Counted from the first letter of the stretch, positions 26,711 to 35,708 are shown. The stretch: DNA of 64,000 bases from Flavobacteriales bacterium (GCA_026993355.1 JALWTX010000001.1:1-64000), one strand, 5' to 3'. Numbers and translations: made by a program. The notes: generated from the sequence alone by a model not told the origin.

Positions 26711-27289
26711 ATGAAAACATTTTTCTTTTTAATTCTGTTAAGCATTCTGACTTTATCTTGTGTAAATGCCAAAAAAGCCGGACGACCAGTTAGCAAACAA
26801 TCTAAGATTAAGCCCCAAAAAAGCCGTCCAAAAACTGACACTAAAATCATAGAAAAATATGGGTTTAAATATAGCATTCCAACCAATTGGCAAAAAACTT
26901 TATCGGATTTTAAAGTGGCCGATTTGCAGGGGCATATAAAAAGTATAGAATCGGACTACCGCTTGCCCGATGGAAAAAGTCGCATTAAAATTATATTTCA
27001 TCCGGGGAAAAGCGGTTTAGTATTATTCAACGCTTATCATCAGTCTAAACGAAAAAACCTAATACACATAAACATCAATGGTATTCCGGCTGTTAAATTA
27101 ACTGAAACGCTTAAATTTGACGGAAAAGGCCACTCGCTACCCCAGCCTGTAATCAGGGAAAAATATTGGCTATTATCGCCCGATAAAAAGGCTTGTTTAG
27201 AAATTGTTGCCGACTATCCCACTGGAAATCAGGATGCTGTCCAAACAATTAATGATTTCATAAAAGGCATTGAGCCGGTAAAGAAGTAA
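26711..27289 (+). CDS. Small lipoprotein of unknown function
   Basis: The 192-residue product has a lipoprotein signal peptide (FFLILLSILTLSCVNA, Cys17), then a short basic linker and a soluble domain beginning YGFKYSIPTNWQKTL. That opening is typical of PsbP/DUF1795-like alpha-beta folds, but the match is weak and I assign no function. It is preceded by a 42-nt gap after the fusion gene and lies only 4 nt before the lysozyme gene, so these three or four genes may share a transcript. Confidence 0.72.
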   Translation: MKTFFFLILLSILTLSCVNAKKAGRPVSKQSKIKPQKSRPKTDTKIIEKYGFKYSIPTNWQKTLSDFKVADLQGHIKSIESDYRLPDGKSRIKIIFHPGKSGLVLFNAYHQSKRKNLIHININGIPAVKLTETLKFDGKGHSLPQPVIREKYWLLSPDKKACLEIVADYPTGNQDAVQTINDFIKGIEPVKK

Positions 27290-27293
27290 GGCT

Positions 27294-28232
27294 ATGAAAA
27301 AATTAGTTATCATTCTACTACTCTCATTAGGTTTTTCTTTAAAAGGACAAAATATTTTGGGGATTGATGTCTCTCACCACCAAAACAGCGTAAATTGGAC
27401 ATTGGTGTATAACGATGGAAAAGTTTTTGCTTTTTGCAAAGCTACGGAAGGCCGCACTTACCAAGATCCTAATTTTAACACTTATATGGTCAACGGAAAA
27501 AATGCAGGCCTGTTAATGGGTGCATATCATTTTGCCCGTCCCGATAATAATACTGCTACTCAAGAAGCCAATAATTTTCTTACACATGCGCAAAATTTTA
27601 TTGGCGATGACTATTTGCCACCGGTATTAGATGTAGAAGATCCACCAAATGGACATTTAGACCAACTATATACTGCTACACAATTAACTAATTGGGTGCA
27701 AACATGGCTAACTGAAGTGGAAAATCAAACCGGTATCAAGCCTATTATTTACACTAATGCGCATTATGCCGCTTATTTAAAACCTTCATTAAACACTTAC
27801 GGCTTATGGATTGCCAATCCGGGAACCAGTCCTTCTACACCGCCCACCAATATTGGCAATTGGCAAACATGGCTCTTTAAACAATATGATTGGTACGGAA
27901 ATGTCAACGGCATAAATGGCAACGTCGACTTAAATGTATTTAATGGAACGGCAAACGACTTGTATAATTTGACACATACTAATGGCATAGAGCAATGGCA
28001 GAACTATTTACATATTTACCCTAATCCTGCTCGAAATAATTTGTATGTCGATAATCAATCTGCTTTTAGATTAGATAAAATTGAAATCCGGGATATGCAA
28101 GGACGCTTATTATATGATCAAAAATATAAAGGTAAAGCCTTAAACATTCAAAAATTAAAACCGGGCATATACATTCTGCAAGTTAGATTATCCAATGGGC
28201 ATTTTCTTAGCAAACGATTTATAAAAAAATAG
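27294..28232 (+). CDS. GH25 lysozyme with a T9SS type A sorting domain
   Basis: The mature enzyme should cleave peptidoglycan glycan chains. The 312-residue protein has a Sec signal (MKKLVIILLLSLGFSLKGQ) and a GH25 domain at ~20-225 with GIDVSHHQ at the start, AFCKATEGRTYQDP, GAYHFARP and the catalytic acid pair in PVLDVEDP. A C-terminal T9SS sorting domain (~237-312) has IYPNPARNNLYV, IEIRDMQGRLLYD, LKPGIYILQV and a final KRFIKK. It is therefore exported by the machinery encoded at gldKLMN in this window and either secreted or anchored at the surface. It may attack other bacteria, but that is inference. Confidence 0.93.
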   Translation: MKKLVIILLLSLGFSLKGQNILGIDVSHHQNSVNWTLVYNDGKVFAFCKATEGRTYQDPNFNTYMVNGKNAGLLMGAYHFARPDNNTATQEANNFLTHAQNFIGDDYLPPVLDVEDPPNGHLDQLYTATQLTNWVQTWLTEVENQTGIKPIIYTNAHYAAYLKPSLNTYGLWIANPGTSPSTPPTNIGNWQTWLFKQYDWYGNVNGINGNVDLNVFNGTANDLYNLTHTNGIEQWQNYLHIYPNPARNNLYVDNQSAFRLDKIEIRDMQGRLLYDQKYKGKALNIQKLKPGIYILQVRLSNGHFLSKRFIKK

Positions 28233-28252
28233 TTTATCCTCATTTAAACCAT

Positions 28253-28290
28253 AAAAAAATCCCGCAACTGGTTGGTTGCGGGGATTTTTT
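28253..28290. terminator. Bidirectional terminator between lysozyme and DUF5689 genes
   Basis: AAAAAATCCCGCAAC / GTTGCGGGGATTTTTT (one bulged G) with a short loop is flanked by A and T runs, so it works for both convergent genes. Confidence 0.9.
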
Positions 28291-28307
28291 ATTTTGATTG
28301 ACAGCAA

Positions 28308-30374
28308 TTATTTAATCACCACATTGTCCACACGGTAGGTAGAAGTACTATTAGGATTATCACCGCCCACATATTTAAAGGCAATGTAAACTTTTTGTCC
28401 TGCATAGGCTGACAAATCAATATCACCGGAATTAATCCAAGCATGATTAGGATCTGTATTGGTTGCCAATCGGGCATTAAGTGGTTGCCATGTAGCACCG
28501 GGTACATCAACGCCATTAAAATCTGTTGAAATCCAAACACTTAAAGCATTATGCTTCCAATAGGCTTTGGCTGTATCAAAATTGAGAATTGTACCATTAT
28601 CCACTTGAATTGCAGGAGAAACCAACCAACTGATATTCAAGGCTTCACCGGAACGATAAGCATTCATTTCGGCATAATGGTTGGCAGCATTGCCATAAAA
28701 ACCACCAAACCAAGGACGGCTGCCGGCTTCTGTAAAATTGGTCCAACCGGTCAAATCAATAGTTTCATTTTTAACTACGCGGCCAAAACTTTCCATTAAT
28801 TTTTCGGCATGACAACGCGGATTGGTCATATCCAAATCTTGAATATTGCGTAAATAAATTTGATAATCACCATTGTAAACCCCTAAAATTCCTGTAACCG
28901 TTCCATTCAACGCAGGTGTATGTGCATCGGCAAATGCTGCATAACCACTGGTTCTGACAATAACCTGATCGCCGTTGCAATTGGCTAAAATACGGTTGGC
29001 ACTTTTAGGATGTTGTGGATAATTATCACTATCGGAAAAAGCCAATTGTTCGTTAACATCTTGCGGACGGAATTGTACGTTTTGAACTTGCACCAATTTA
29101 CCTAAATCATCTAATGTAAAATCTGTTAACCCCATAACGCTTACTTGCGGCTCGGCTGTTTCGTTTAAAACAAAGATATGATCTTGATCAATATCATCTG
29201 AAATACGGCCAATACCACCATTATAAATATCGCCTAAAACATATTCATCATACTTTTTGGCAATGTATAATCCTTGCGTTTGGATACGTAGTTTGTTACC
29301 GACTTTATAACCTCTGCGGAACAAATCACGCATATTTAAACCGACTTGTAAACCGCCTGTAGCATCTTGCACATAGATTTTTTTATAGAAATTACCAAAT
29401 TCATCATCGGCTGTGACGACTACATCTATTACTTTGTCTGTCGTAATTTGCGTCAAATTACCGGTCGGCGATAAGGCTTTGATATCCGCTATTGTGGCAT
29501 TAGCAGCCGCCGGTGGTGCACAGTAATCAGCGGCTGTTGTACCGTCGCAACGCGGGTCATTAAACTGCACATCATTGGTATCTCTAATATATAATTGAAA
29601 ATCAGAATTGTACTTACCCATCACAGCTACAATACTTCCATTTCCGGCGGGGATTTTCTGATTGGCAAAATCGGCATAACCGCTGTTTCGTAAAATAATA
29701 TCGCGACCTGCACAGTCTTCGATATATTTGTTAACACCCGAAACGCCTTCATAGGCATAGGTAGAACATAAATCCGATTTGGCAAATTGCACATTTTCAA
29801 ATTTTACCAATTGATTAAGATCAGCATCAGAGAAACTGGTCATATCAACAACCTTAGGAACAATTTCACTGGGGGCATCACAGGAGGCAATCAAACGTCT
29901 TTTAGCTTGTTCGGGTGACATTCTACCAATACCGATACCGCCATGCGTCAAAGTAAAAGCTTCTCCTACTTTATACACCCCATGTTCTTTAGCCACAAAC
30001 AAACCTTTGGCTTTGACATAAACTTTTTTTCCTACCGGAAATTCAGTGTACATATCTCTTTTATCAACCGATATACTGATACCGGCAGTTGGATTATCCG
30101 GACTGTCTTGCAAGATTAACGTCGTATAAAAATTACCATGCTCATCACTGGATATTACATAACCGGCAAAAATCATGTCGGTGGTGATCTGTTTTATTTC
30201 ACCGGTAGGACTTACAGCCAACACATCACTGATAGTGGCATTTGGCGTAATATTTTCTGCCTGACAAGTAGTTTTGGGCGCATCCCAATTATCATCATGC
30301 ACACATGACGTTACTGAGATAAAACCCAGCAAAATCAATAAAGCTTTGAAGTTTTGTTTAAATATATTTTTCAT
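28308..30374 (-). CDS. Lipoprotein with two DUF5689 domains and a choice-of-anchor-like C-terminus
   Basis: The 688-residue protein begins with a lipoprotein signal (LLGFISVTSCVHDD). It contains two copies of an ~225-residue unit. Each opens with ATI.D..A.SPTGxxxQITTD, continues with a GNFYxxxxxQDxxxG strand, and ends with YxxDFQLYIRDTNDVQFNDPRC or YNGDYQIYLRNIQDLDMTNPRC. These match DUF5689, an OB-like beta domain. A third, C-terminal module (~510-688) is a beta-sandwich of the choice-of-anchor J type (LNFDTAKAYWKHNALSVWIST). It is encoded 18 nt after the TonB receptor and is probably its surface-exposed partner. Confidence 0.88.
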   Translation of the reverse strand: MKNIFKQNFKALLILLGFISVTSCVHDDNWDAPKTTCQAENITPNATISDVLAVSPTGEIKQITTDMIFAGYVISSDEHGNFYTTLILQDSPDNPTAGISISVDKRDMYTEFPVGKKVYVKAKGLFVAKEHGVYKVGEAFTLTHGGIGIGRMSPEQAKRRLIASCDAPSEIVPKVVDMTSFSDADLNQLVKFENVQFAKSDLCSTYAYEGVSGVNKYIEDCAGRDIILRNSGYADFANQKIPAGNGSIVAVMGKYNSDFQLYIRDTNDVQFNDPRCDGTTAADYCAPPAAANATIADIKALSPTGNLTQITTDKVIDVVVTADDEFGNFYKKIYVQDATGGLQVGLNMRDLFRRGYKVGNKLRIQTQGLYIAKKYDEYVLGDIYNGGIGRISDDIDQDHIFVLNETAEPQVSVMGLTDFTLDDLGKLVQVQNVQFRPQDVNEQLAFSDSDNYPQHPKSANRILANCNGDQVIVRTSGYAAFADAHTPALNGTVTGILGVYNGDYQIYLRNIQDLDMTNPRCHAEKLMESFGRVVKNETIDLTGWTNFTEAGSRPWFGGFYGNAANHYAEMNAYRSGEALNISWLVSPAIQVDNGTILNFDTAKAYWKHNALSVWISTDFNGVDVPGATWQPLNARLATNTDPNHAWINSGDIDLSAYAGQKVYIAFKYVGGDNPNSTSTYRVDNVVIK

Positions 30375-30392
30375 TTTACAATTTTTTTATGA

Positions 30393-33128
30393 TTAAAATC
30401 TTACACTTAATTGAACGTAATAAGTTCGTCCGTAACCATACCAATATTTATTACCGAAAACAGGAGTCGGATTTAAGACTTTGTCTTGGTAATATTCAGG
30501 AAATGACGCTTTGCGCGATTGTTCAAACCCACCTGTACGGGCTTGGGTATCCAAAGCATTGGTGATAACCCCAAATAAGCCAATGTAATATTTTTTAACT
30601 TTCCAAGATTTTCCCCCTACTAAATTAAGGTGAAAGAAATCTTCCAATTTTTCTTGTGCCCATACTTGTGCTAAAGTTTTATCATTTACACCCGGATAAG
30701 GTTCGTTTAAAATAGGATTGGTATAAAACTGTTTGGTACGGATAAGAGGTGAGATAGACACATAATTACGATTGTAATAATTCAAATTAGCACCAACAAA
30801 CCAATAATGCGGGTCACGGTATTCCAAGCCTAAACTGTAAGCATCTTGCGGACCGTTAGACAAATTATAATCTTTTAACAAACTTTTGCCTTGATATTGC
30901 GCATCAAAAACATCGGATGCCAAATATAAATCAGGATTGTTGCGGTAAGTATGTTTACCATAAGTAGCAGCAAAAGTGGCTTTGACCGTTGGTGACAATT
31001 GTGCTTCGACGCCCAATTCTAATCCGCGGTCTGCTTTATCTTCATTGGTCAAAATTTGTGTCACAAAATAACTGGCTACATTGTTACCTAAATTGACATT
31101 TTGAGCATAATAACGGCTGATTTCGGTCGCTTGACTTATATAATAGTAGTAAGCTGACAGTCTTGCTTTGACCAATGAAGACCGGAATACGTAACTGGCA
31201 TCTATGCCGGTCATTTTTTCATTTTTAATATCCGGAGTAATGGCATTGTTTACTCGGGCATTATAAAAAACATTTTTCCATTCGGGGGCTTGTGAAGTGG
31301 TGGCAAAATGCATATCTATTAAATGTTTGCCCGAAAATTTAAAGGTTGCCCCCATTTTTAACCCATAATTATTAAAGTTGAGTTTCTCACTTTTACCGTA
31401 AGAGTTGTTTTCAAATAATTCATTCTTGAACAAACCATCTCTCTGATAATTGGTAAACCCATAGCTACCGGTTACAAAAAAATCTATTTTTTTGCCTGAA
31501 ACTTGAACTTGGGCAAAAGATTTTAAATCATTGCCGTAAATATTAAAATCGTAATAAAATTTTTCATCTTCTTTGACTTTCGGATCATTATCTAAAAGGT
31601 TGTAAGCTTTATTAGTGTATTGATCAATATCCAAAGCATATTGACTGCCTAACAAATCGCGCATTTTAGCATAACCCTCATTGGTATAATTTTTAAATTG
31701 AATGCCGGCATTCAGTACAATATTATCTTTTAGTACGCGATCATAAATACTGCTGAGCGTCAAAACGCGGTCGTCAATACGGTCGTCATACCAAAAATAA
31801 CGGGCTGCTCCATTATAGTTTTTATTGATGAAATAAAGATTGTCCCAATCTATTTGACCATCATTGATGAAATCTTGTTTAGCATAATAGGCTTGTACCG
31901 GATCGTTTTTAGATTCCCAATAGCTCGGCAAATAACGATAATAAGTAGGGTCCGGATTAGGAGCATTATAATATTGCAAGCGACTGTTGGCAGTGTAGCC
32001 TTTTTGGAAAGCGACATTGGTTTGTAAGTTAGAAATATCATCTATATGCCAAAAATCACTTAAGATAACAGTTGGTTCAAAAATACGTTTAATCCGTGCA
32101 TTACGTTTTTCTCCGTTTTGATATCCCCAATATGAGTTATATTTAGTGCCTTTTAAATTAAATACCTCTTGTGTTTGCGGAGCCGATTTACCTCTTCTGT
32201 TCGGCGTCACAAATGCCGTAAGGTTTAAACTGTGTTTATCATTCAATTTTTTTTCGGCAGCTACAAACAAACTGTTTGCATCGTAAAATGTGCCTTCAAA
32301 ATGGCCTTCTTGTGCCCAACGTCTTGAAGCTGAAACGGCCAATGCCCATCCATTTGGCATTAATCCCGTCGCATAACTTCCCATTATACGGTTACGGTAG
32401 CTACGATTGGTAGCTGCGTAAGAGAATTTTTTGGTGGCACGTATTTGGGATGCTCTTAAAACAAAATTGGTAGTCCCTAATACCCCACCGAAATTATAAT
32501 CGGATGGCGACATACCTTTGTATATTTCACGGTTTCTGAACATATCATTCAAACCGCCCCATTCACTCCATTGCGGTCTGTAATCATAGGCTTTATTCAT
32601 TTCAACACCATTCATTAATACAGAACCATATTTTGAATCCAAACCTCTGAGTTTAAACCGGGCAGAACTGAATTGATATGAAACTGCTCTGTCATAAGCA
32701 TCAGATGAGGCTTGTAACAAACCGGAAATATTTTCGGAACCAGTATTATCGTCACTCAAATTTTCATCATCTAAACTGATAATGCCTTGTTCATCCAAAT
32801 CTTCAATGGCCGGAACCAAAATAATATTGCCTAAATCAGTCACCTCATTGGGTCTAATAACGACCGGCAATTGTTGTGTATCATAGCCCGGTTGTTGGAC
32901 TACCACAACCTGATTACCAACCGGCACCCAGACAATTTCGAAAGCGCCTTTTGTATCGGTTTTGCGGTGTAAATCAGTATTCAAAATTTTTACGACAATA
33001 CCACTTAGGGGTTTGCCGGTGTCTGCATCAATAATAATTCCTCTGACTGTTCCTTTTTTGTTTTGCGCGTAAGTGAGCGAAACAAAGAACAAAAGAATTA
33101 AACTTATAAACTTGTTTAGTTTTTGCAT
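30393..33128 (-). CDS. TonB-dependent outer membrane receptor
   Basis: The 911-residue protein has a signal peptide (SLILLFFVSLTYAQ), a carboxypeptidase-like regulatory domain (~26-105, GTVRGIIIDADTGKPLSGI), a plug domain (~130-250, SSARFKLRGLDSKYGSVLMNGVEM) and a 22-strand-type barrel that ends in an aromatic residue (YVQLSVRF). It imports a substrate across the outer membrane using TonB energy. Its operon partner is the double-DUF5689 lipoprotein and its divergent neighbour is a secreted nuclease-like lipoprotein. The substrate might therefore be nucleic acid fragments, nucleotides or phosphate compounds, which is inference from context. Confidence 0.93.
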   Translation of the reverse strand: MQKLNKFISLILLFFVSLTYAQNKKGTVRGIIIDADTGKPLSGIVVKILNTDLHRKTDTKGAFEIVWVPVGNQVVVVQQPGYDTQQLPVVIRPNEVTDLGNIILVPAIEDLDEQGIISLDDENLSDDNTGSENISGLLQASSDAYDRAVSYQFSSARFKLRGLDSKYGSVLMNGVEMNKAYDYRPQWSEWGGLNDMFRNREIYKGMSPSDYNFGGVLGTTNFVLRASQIRATKKFSYAATNRSYRNRIMGSYATGLMPNGWALAVSASRRWAQEGHFEGTFYDANSLFVAAEKKLNDKHSLNLTAFVTPNRRGKSAPQTQEVFNLKGTKYNSYWGYQNGEKRNARIKRIFEPTVILSDFWHIDDISNLQTNVAFQKGYTANSRLQYYNAPNPDPTYYRYLPSYWESKNDPVQAYYAKQDFINDGQIDWDNLYFINKNYNGAARYFWYDDRIDDRVLTLSSIYDRVLKDNIVLNAGIQFKNYTNEGYAKMRDLLGSQYALDIDQYTNKAYNLLDNDPKVKEDEKFYYDFNIYGNDLKSFAQVQVSGKKIDFFVTGSYGFTNYQRDGLFKNELFENNSYGKSEKLNFNNYGLKMGATFKFSGKHLIDMHFATTSQAPEWKNVFYNARVNNAITPDIKNEKMTGIDASYVFRSSLVKARLSAYYYYISQATEISRYYAQNVNLGNNVASYFVTQILTNEDKADRGLELGVEAQLSPTVKATFAATYGKHTYRNNPDLYLASDVFDAQYQGKSLLKDYNLSNGPQDAYSLGLEYRDPHYWFVGANLNYYNRNYVSISPLIRTKQFYTNPILNEPYPGVNDKTLAQVWAQEKLEDFFHLNLVGGKSWKVKKYYIGLFGVITNALDTQARTGGFEQSRKASFPEYYQDKVLNPTPVFGNKYWYGYGRTYYVQLSVRF

Positions 33129-33163
33129 TTTATTTCAATTTTTATTTTTATTTGGTTATACTG

Positions 33164-33171
33164 CAAACTTA
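33164..33171 (-). promoter_or_regulatory. -7 element (TAAGTTTG) of the TonB receptor operon
   Basis: The minus-strand TAAGTTTG matches TAnnTTTG, about 36 bp upstream of the receptor ATG. No good -33 was found. Confidence 0.45.
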
Positions 33172-33195
33172 CATCTTTTTTTGATATTTATTTTG

Positions 33196-33203
33196 TAATT
33201 TTG
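33196..33203 (+). promoter_or_regulatory. -7 element (TAATTTTG) of the nuclease-like gene
   Basis: TAATTTTG matches the consensus on the plus strand in the divergent intergenic region. The leader to the ATG at 33288 would be about 80 nt. Its closeness to the minus-strand box suggests shared control of both directions. Confidence 0.4.
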
Positions 33204-33287
33204 ACAGGTTTTGCAAAAATAAACCGTTCAAAATTTATATAATTATACATTAAATATTATATTACAAACAAAAAACAATTTTAAACA

Positions 33288-34376
33288 ATGAAAAGGATTT
33301 TAATTTTAGGGTGGTTAACCATATTTTTTTTCTCATGTGGCACAACTAAAACAACCACAACCGGCCAATCATCAAAAAAAACAGTTACCGGTAAAAAATA
33401 CTTGGCACGTACCATTGCATTTTATAATTTAGAAAATTTATTTGACACCATTGACGACCCCAACAAACGCGATGAAGACTTTACACCCAATGGCCGTGAT
33501 CACTGGACCAGTGCCAAATACCATAAAAAATTACATAACTTGGCAACTGTTTTAGCCGATATAGGCAAAAAAGAAACCCATACCTCACCGGCTCTGATTG
33601 GTGTAGCCGAAGTAGAAAACCGCGGTGTATTAGAAGATTTATTGAAAACCCCGCCCTTAGCCGGCAAACAATACGGCATTATTCATTTTGACTCACCCGA
33701 CAGACGTGGTATCGATGTGGCTTTACTCTATAAAAAAAGATTTTTTAAGCCTATTAATTACAAAAAATATCCTTTACTTATTTATGATAATAATACCGGG
33801 CATCGTATTTACACCCGTGACCAACTGGTTGTTACCGGTATGTTAGATGGCGAAAAAATTCACGTCATTGTAGACCACTGGCCCTCCAGACGTGGTGGTG
33901 AAGCACGTAGTCGTCCTAAACGGATTAAAGCAGCCCAATTGACAAAAAAAATAACCGATTCCATTTTAAGAGAAGAGCCCAATGCCAAAATTGTCATTAT
34001 GGGCGATTTAAATGACGACCCGAACAGTCCAAGCGTGAAACAGGTTTTTCATTCAACAGCTGACAAAAGCAAAGCTAATTTGACCGGTTATTACAACACA
34101 ATGGAACACTTTTTTAATCGTGGTATTGGCACTTTAGCCTATAGAGATGGTTGGAATTTATTTGACCAGATTATCATTACCCCGGGACTATTGAATAACA
34201 CCAACGATTATCAGTTTCATTTTTGGAAATCGGGCATTTACAGTAAGCCTTTTATGAAAAACAGGAAAGGACGATACAAAGGATATCCCAAAAGAACATT
34301 GGTAGGCGGTCAATTTATAGGCGGCTACAGCGACCACTTCCCTACTTACATTATTATAGTCCGCGCTGTGGAATAA
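33288..34376 (+). CDS. Endonuclease/exonuclease/phosphatase family lipoprotein
   Basis: The 362-residue product has a lipoprotein signal (LTIFFFSCGTTK, Cys17) and the EEP fold: AFYNLENLFDTIDDP with the metal-binding Asn-Glu, GVAEVENRG, RRGIDVALLY, VDHWPSRRGG, IMGDLNDDP and the terminal GYSDHFPTYI carrying the catalytic Asp-His. All core catalytic residues seem present. As a surface or periplasmic lipoprotein it could cut extracellular DNA or RNA, or phosphoesters. The gene is divergent from the TonB-receptor/DUF5689 pair, a combination I recall in other Flavobacteriia. Confidence 0.9.
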   Translation: MKRILILGWLTIFFFSCGTTKTTTTGQSSKKTVTGKKYLARTIAFYNLENLFDTIDDPNKRDEDFTPNGRDHWTSAKYHKKLHNLATVLADIGKKETHTSPALIGVAEVENRGVLEDLLKTPPLAGKQYGIIHFDSPDRRGIDVALLYKKRFFKPINYKKYPLLIYDNNTGHRIYTRDQLVVTGMLDGEKIHVIVDHWPSRRGGEARSRPKRIKAAQLTKKITDSILREEPNAKIVIMGDLNDDPNSPSVKQVFHSTADKSKANLTGYYNTMEHFFNRGIGTLAYRDGWNLFDQIIITPGLLNNTNDYQFHFWKSGIYSKPFMKNRKGRYKGYPKRTLVGGQFIGGYSDHFPTYIIIVRAVE

Positions 34377-34391
34377 AAAGATGATTGATAC

Positions 34392-34426
34392 AAAAAACCC
34401 TGCATGATTTTCGTGCAGGGTTTTTT
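34392..34426 (+). terminator. Terminator of the nuclease-like gene
   Basis: AAAAAACCCTGCA / TGCAGGGTTTTTT with a 9-nt loop followed by T residues, 16 bp after the stop. Confidence 0.9.
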
Positions 34427-34433
34427 ATTTTTT

Positions 34434-34473
34434 AAAAAAGGCTGTCTCAAAAATAATAGAGACAGCCTTTTTT
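34434..34473 (-). terminator. Terminator of the tRNA-Met/tRNA-Ser transcript
   Basis: AAAAAAGGCTGTCTC / GAGACAGCCTTTTTT with a 10-nt loop. On the minus strand it lies directly after the tRNA-Ser 3' end and has a T run. Confidence 0.85.
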
Positions 34474-34476
34474 CTG

Positions 34477-34561
34477 CGGAGAGTGAGGGATTCGAACCCC
34501 CGGTGGGTTGCCCCACAACGGTTTTCAAGACCGCCGCATTCGACCACTCTGCCAACTCTCC
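34477..34561 (-). tRNA. tRNA-Ser (anticodon TGA)
   Basis: The minus strand reads as a class II tRNA: acceptor GGAGAGT pairing with ACTCTCC, anticodon loop CTTGAAA with TGA, a long variable arm (TTGTGGGGCAACCCACC) and a T-loop GGGTTCGAATCCC. Discriminator G, and no encoded CCA. The long variable arm confirms serine. It is followed by a terminator and lies downstream of tRNA-Met. Confidence 0.95.
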
Positions 34562-34621
34562 TTCAACCAATAGTCCAACAGACTATTATATGTTTCAAGC
34601 GAGGTAAAATATCGCTTTTAG

Positions 34622-34695
34622 TAGCGAGGGCGGGAATTGAACCCGCGACCTCCGGGTTATGAATCCGACGCTCTAACCGTCTGAGCTACCTCGCC
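34622..34695 (-). tRNA. tRNA-Met (anticodon CAT), elongator type
   Basis: The minus strand begins GGCGAGGTAGCTCAGACGGT and has the anticodon loop TTCATAA and the T-arm GCGGGTTCAATTCCCGC. The acceptor stem pairs G1 with U72 by wobble. The D-arm and the absence of the initiator-type C1:A72 mismatch favour elongator Met. An Ile (lysidine) reading cannot be fully excluded by eye. CCA is not encoded. A -7 box (TATATTTG) lies 19 bp upstream. Confidence 0.9.
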
Positions 34696-34713
34696 ATTGT
34701 TGGTTTCGGAGTG

Positions 34714-34721
34714 CAAATATA
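34714..34721 (-). promoter_or_regulatory. -7 element (TATATTTG) of the tRNA pair
   Basis: The minus-strand TATATTTG fits the consensus and would start transcription about 12 nt before tRNA-Met. Confidence 0.5.
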
Positions 34722-34800
34722 AAAAGATTTTTAATATTTGAAACTAAAAATGAAAGATTATTTTTTAAAGGAAATAATTAAAAACCTATAAAATTGAGTA

Positions 34801-35289
34801 TCAGTCAAAAGAAACACCGGGATGTGAAATAAAATATTGTTCTTCATTGTTTATGTGGACTAAAAAACTGAGTTTTTCAATCTTCTGTTTCATCAATAGA
34901 ATTAACAAAAGCGCATAAGCGGCAAAAAACATAAATAGCAAATTAGCAGTGGAGCTAAATATTATAATATTAATCAGACCATATATAAAAATTAACATTA
35001 GATTTAAGAAAAAAAATCTTGAAAAGTAAATTAATTTGAGCCTGAAATTTGTGATTTTAAAAGTTTTCTTTGATAAAAGTTTTTTTATAAAGCCTGAAAA
35101 CAGATAAAGCAACAAACCCATCACTATATCTAAATAAAAAAATATAATCTGATCATCATTTACCTGTAAAGAATGCTTCCCTGCCCAAACATAAGACAAC
35201 GTCATACATAAAAGGAAAGTAAATAATAGAATCATGTAAATGGCGTTTAAGCGCTTAAAATAAACCCCAAAGTTCGACCAAGTCAACAT
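34801..35289 (-). CDS. Four-helix membrane protein of unknown function
   Basis: The 162-residue protein has four hydrophobic helices in two pairs (LNAIYMILLFTFLLCMTLSYVW, IIFFYLDIVMGLLLYLFSGF, FFLNLMLIFIYGLINIII and LLFMFFAAYALLLILLM) and a short soluble C-terminus. I do not recognise the family with confidence, though it resembles small flavobacterial membrane proteins of unknown role. A TATCTTTG -7 box 24-31 bp upstream supports it as a real gene. It stands alone between the tRNAs and the dcw cluster. Confidence 0.72.
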   Translation of the reverse strand: MLTWSNFGVYFKRLNAIYMILLFTFLLCMTLSYVWAGKHSLQVNDDQIIFFYLDIVMGLLLYLFSGFIKKLLSKKTFKITNFRLKLIYFSRFFFLNLMLIFIYGLINIIIFSSTANLLFMFFAAYALLLILLMKQKIEKLSFLVHINNEEQYFISHPGVSFD

Positions 35290-35312
35290 TATTTTTTGTG
35301 TTATTAGGTTGC

Positions 35313-35320
35313 CAAAGATA
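35313..35320 (-). promoter_or_regulatory. -7 element (TATCTTTG) of the four-helix membrane protein
   Basis: The minus-strand TATCTTTG lies so that transcription would begin about 17 nt before the ATG at 35289. Confidence 0.5.
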
Positions 35321-35682
35321 AAGGATATTTATGGGAAAATAATGGGATATAGCTTATTTATTTATAAAAAATTTAATAACCTACAACACCACTTACTATT
35401 TAAAGAAACTTTAGTTATGTTAATACAGGTTCCCATTTATTACCTATACTACAATAATTTTACGCCCTTTTCATCTCAATATAATTTTTTTAACAAAACT
35501 TACCTAAAATTAGGCTTGTTACTTGCCAAATTGTTAAAATGTATTTCTTGAAATTTAAAATGCAAAAAATTAGATTTTAACAAAAATTTAATTTTAACAC
35601 TGTTTTACCAATAAATATTGTCATTTAAACAATAAACTAAACATTTACCTGACATTAATTCAACAACCGAAAAGTTATTAAC
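35321..35682. other. AT-rich non-coding spacer before the dcw cluster
   Basis: About 360 bp between the membrane protein and the MraZ operator. The 80-residue ORF listed here (35309-35551) has no family features and runs over the opposing gene's promoter, so I see no gene. No strong hairpins or conserved leader are visible; only short A/T runs. Confidence 0.5.
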
Positions 35683-35708
35683 AAAGTGGTAAAAAGTGGT
35701 AAAAAGTG
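35683..35708 (+). promoter_or_regulatory. MraZ operator: three AAAGTG direct repeats
   Basis: AAAGTGGTAA AAAGTGGTAA AAAGTG gives three AAAGTG units spaced exactly 10 bp, one helical turn apart. MraZ is known to bind short direct repeats (AAAGTG-type or TGGGA-type) upstream of its own dcw operon. The repeats overlap the place where a -33 element would lie, ahead of the -7 box at 35721, which fits repression by MraZ. Confidence 0.8.

Noticed and set aside
34346-34607. ORFs over the tRNA-Ser gene on both strands
   Set aside because: These translate tRNA and terminator sequence and are not genes.
35309-35551. 80-residue plus-strand ORF before mraZ
   Set aside because: No family features. It overlaps the opposite-strand promoter of the membrane protein and is AT-rich chance coding.
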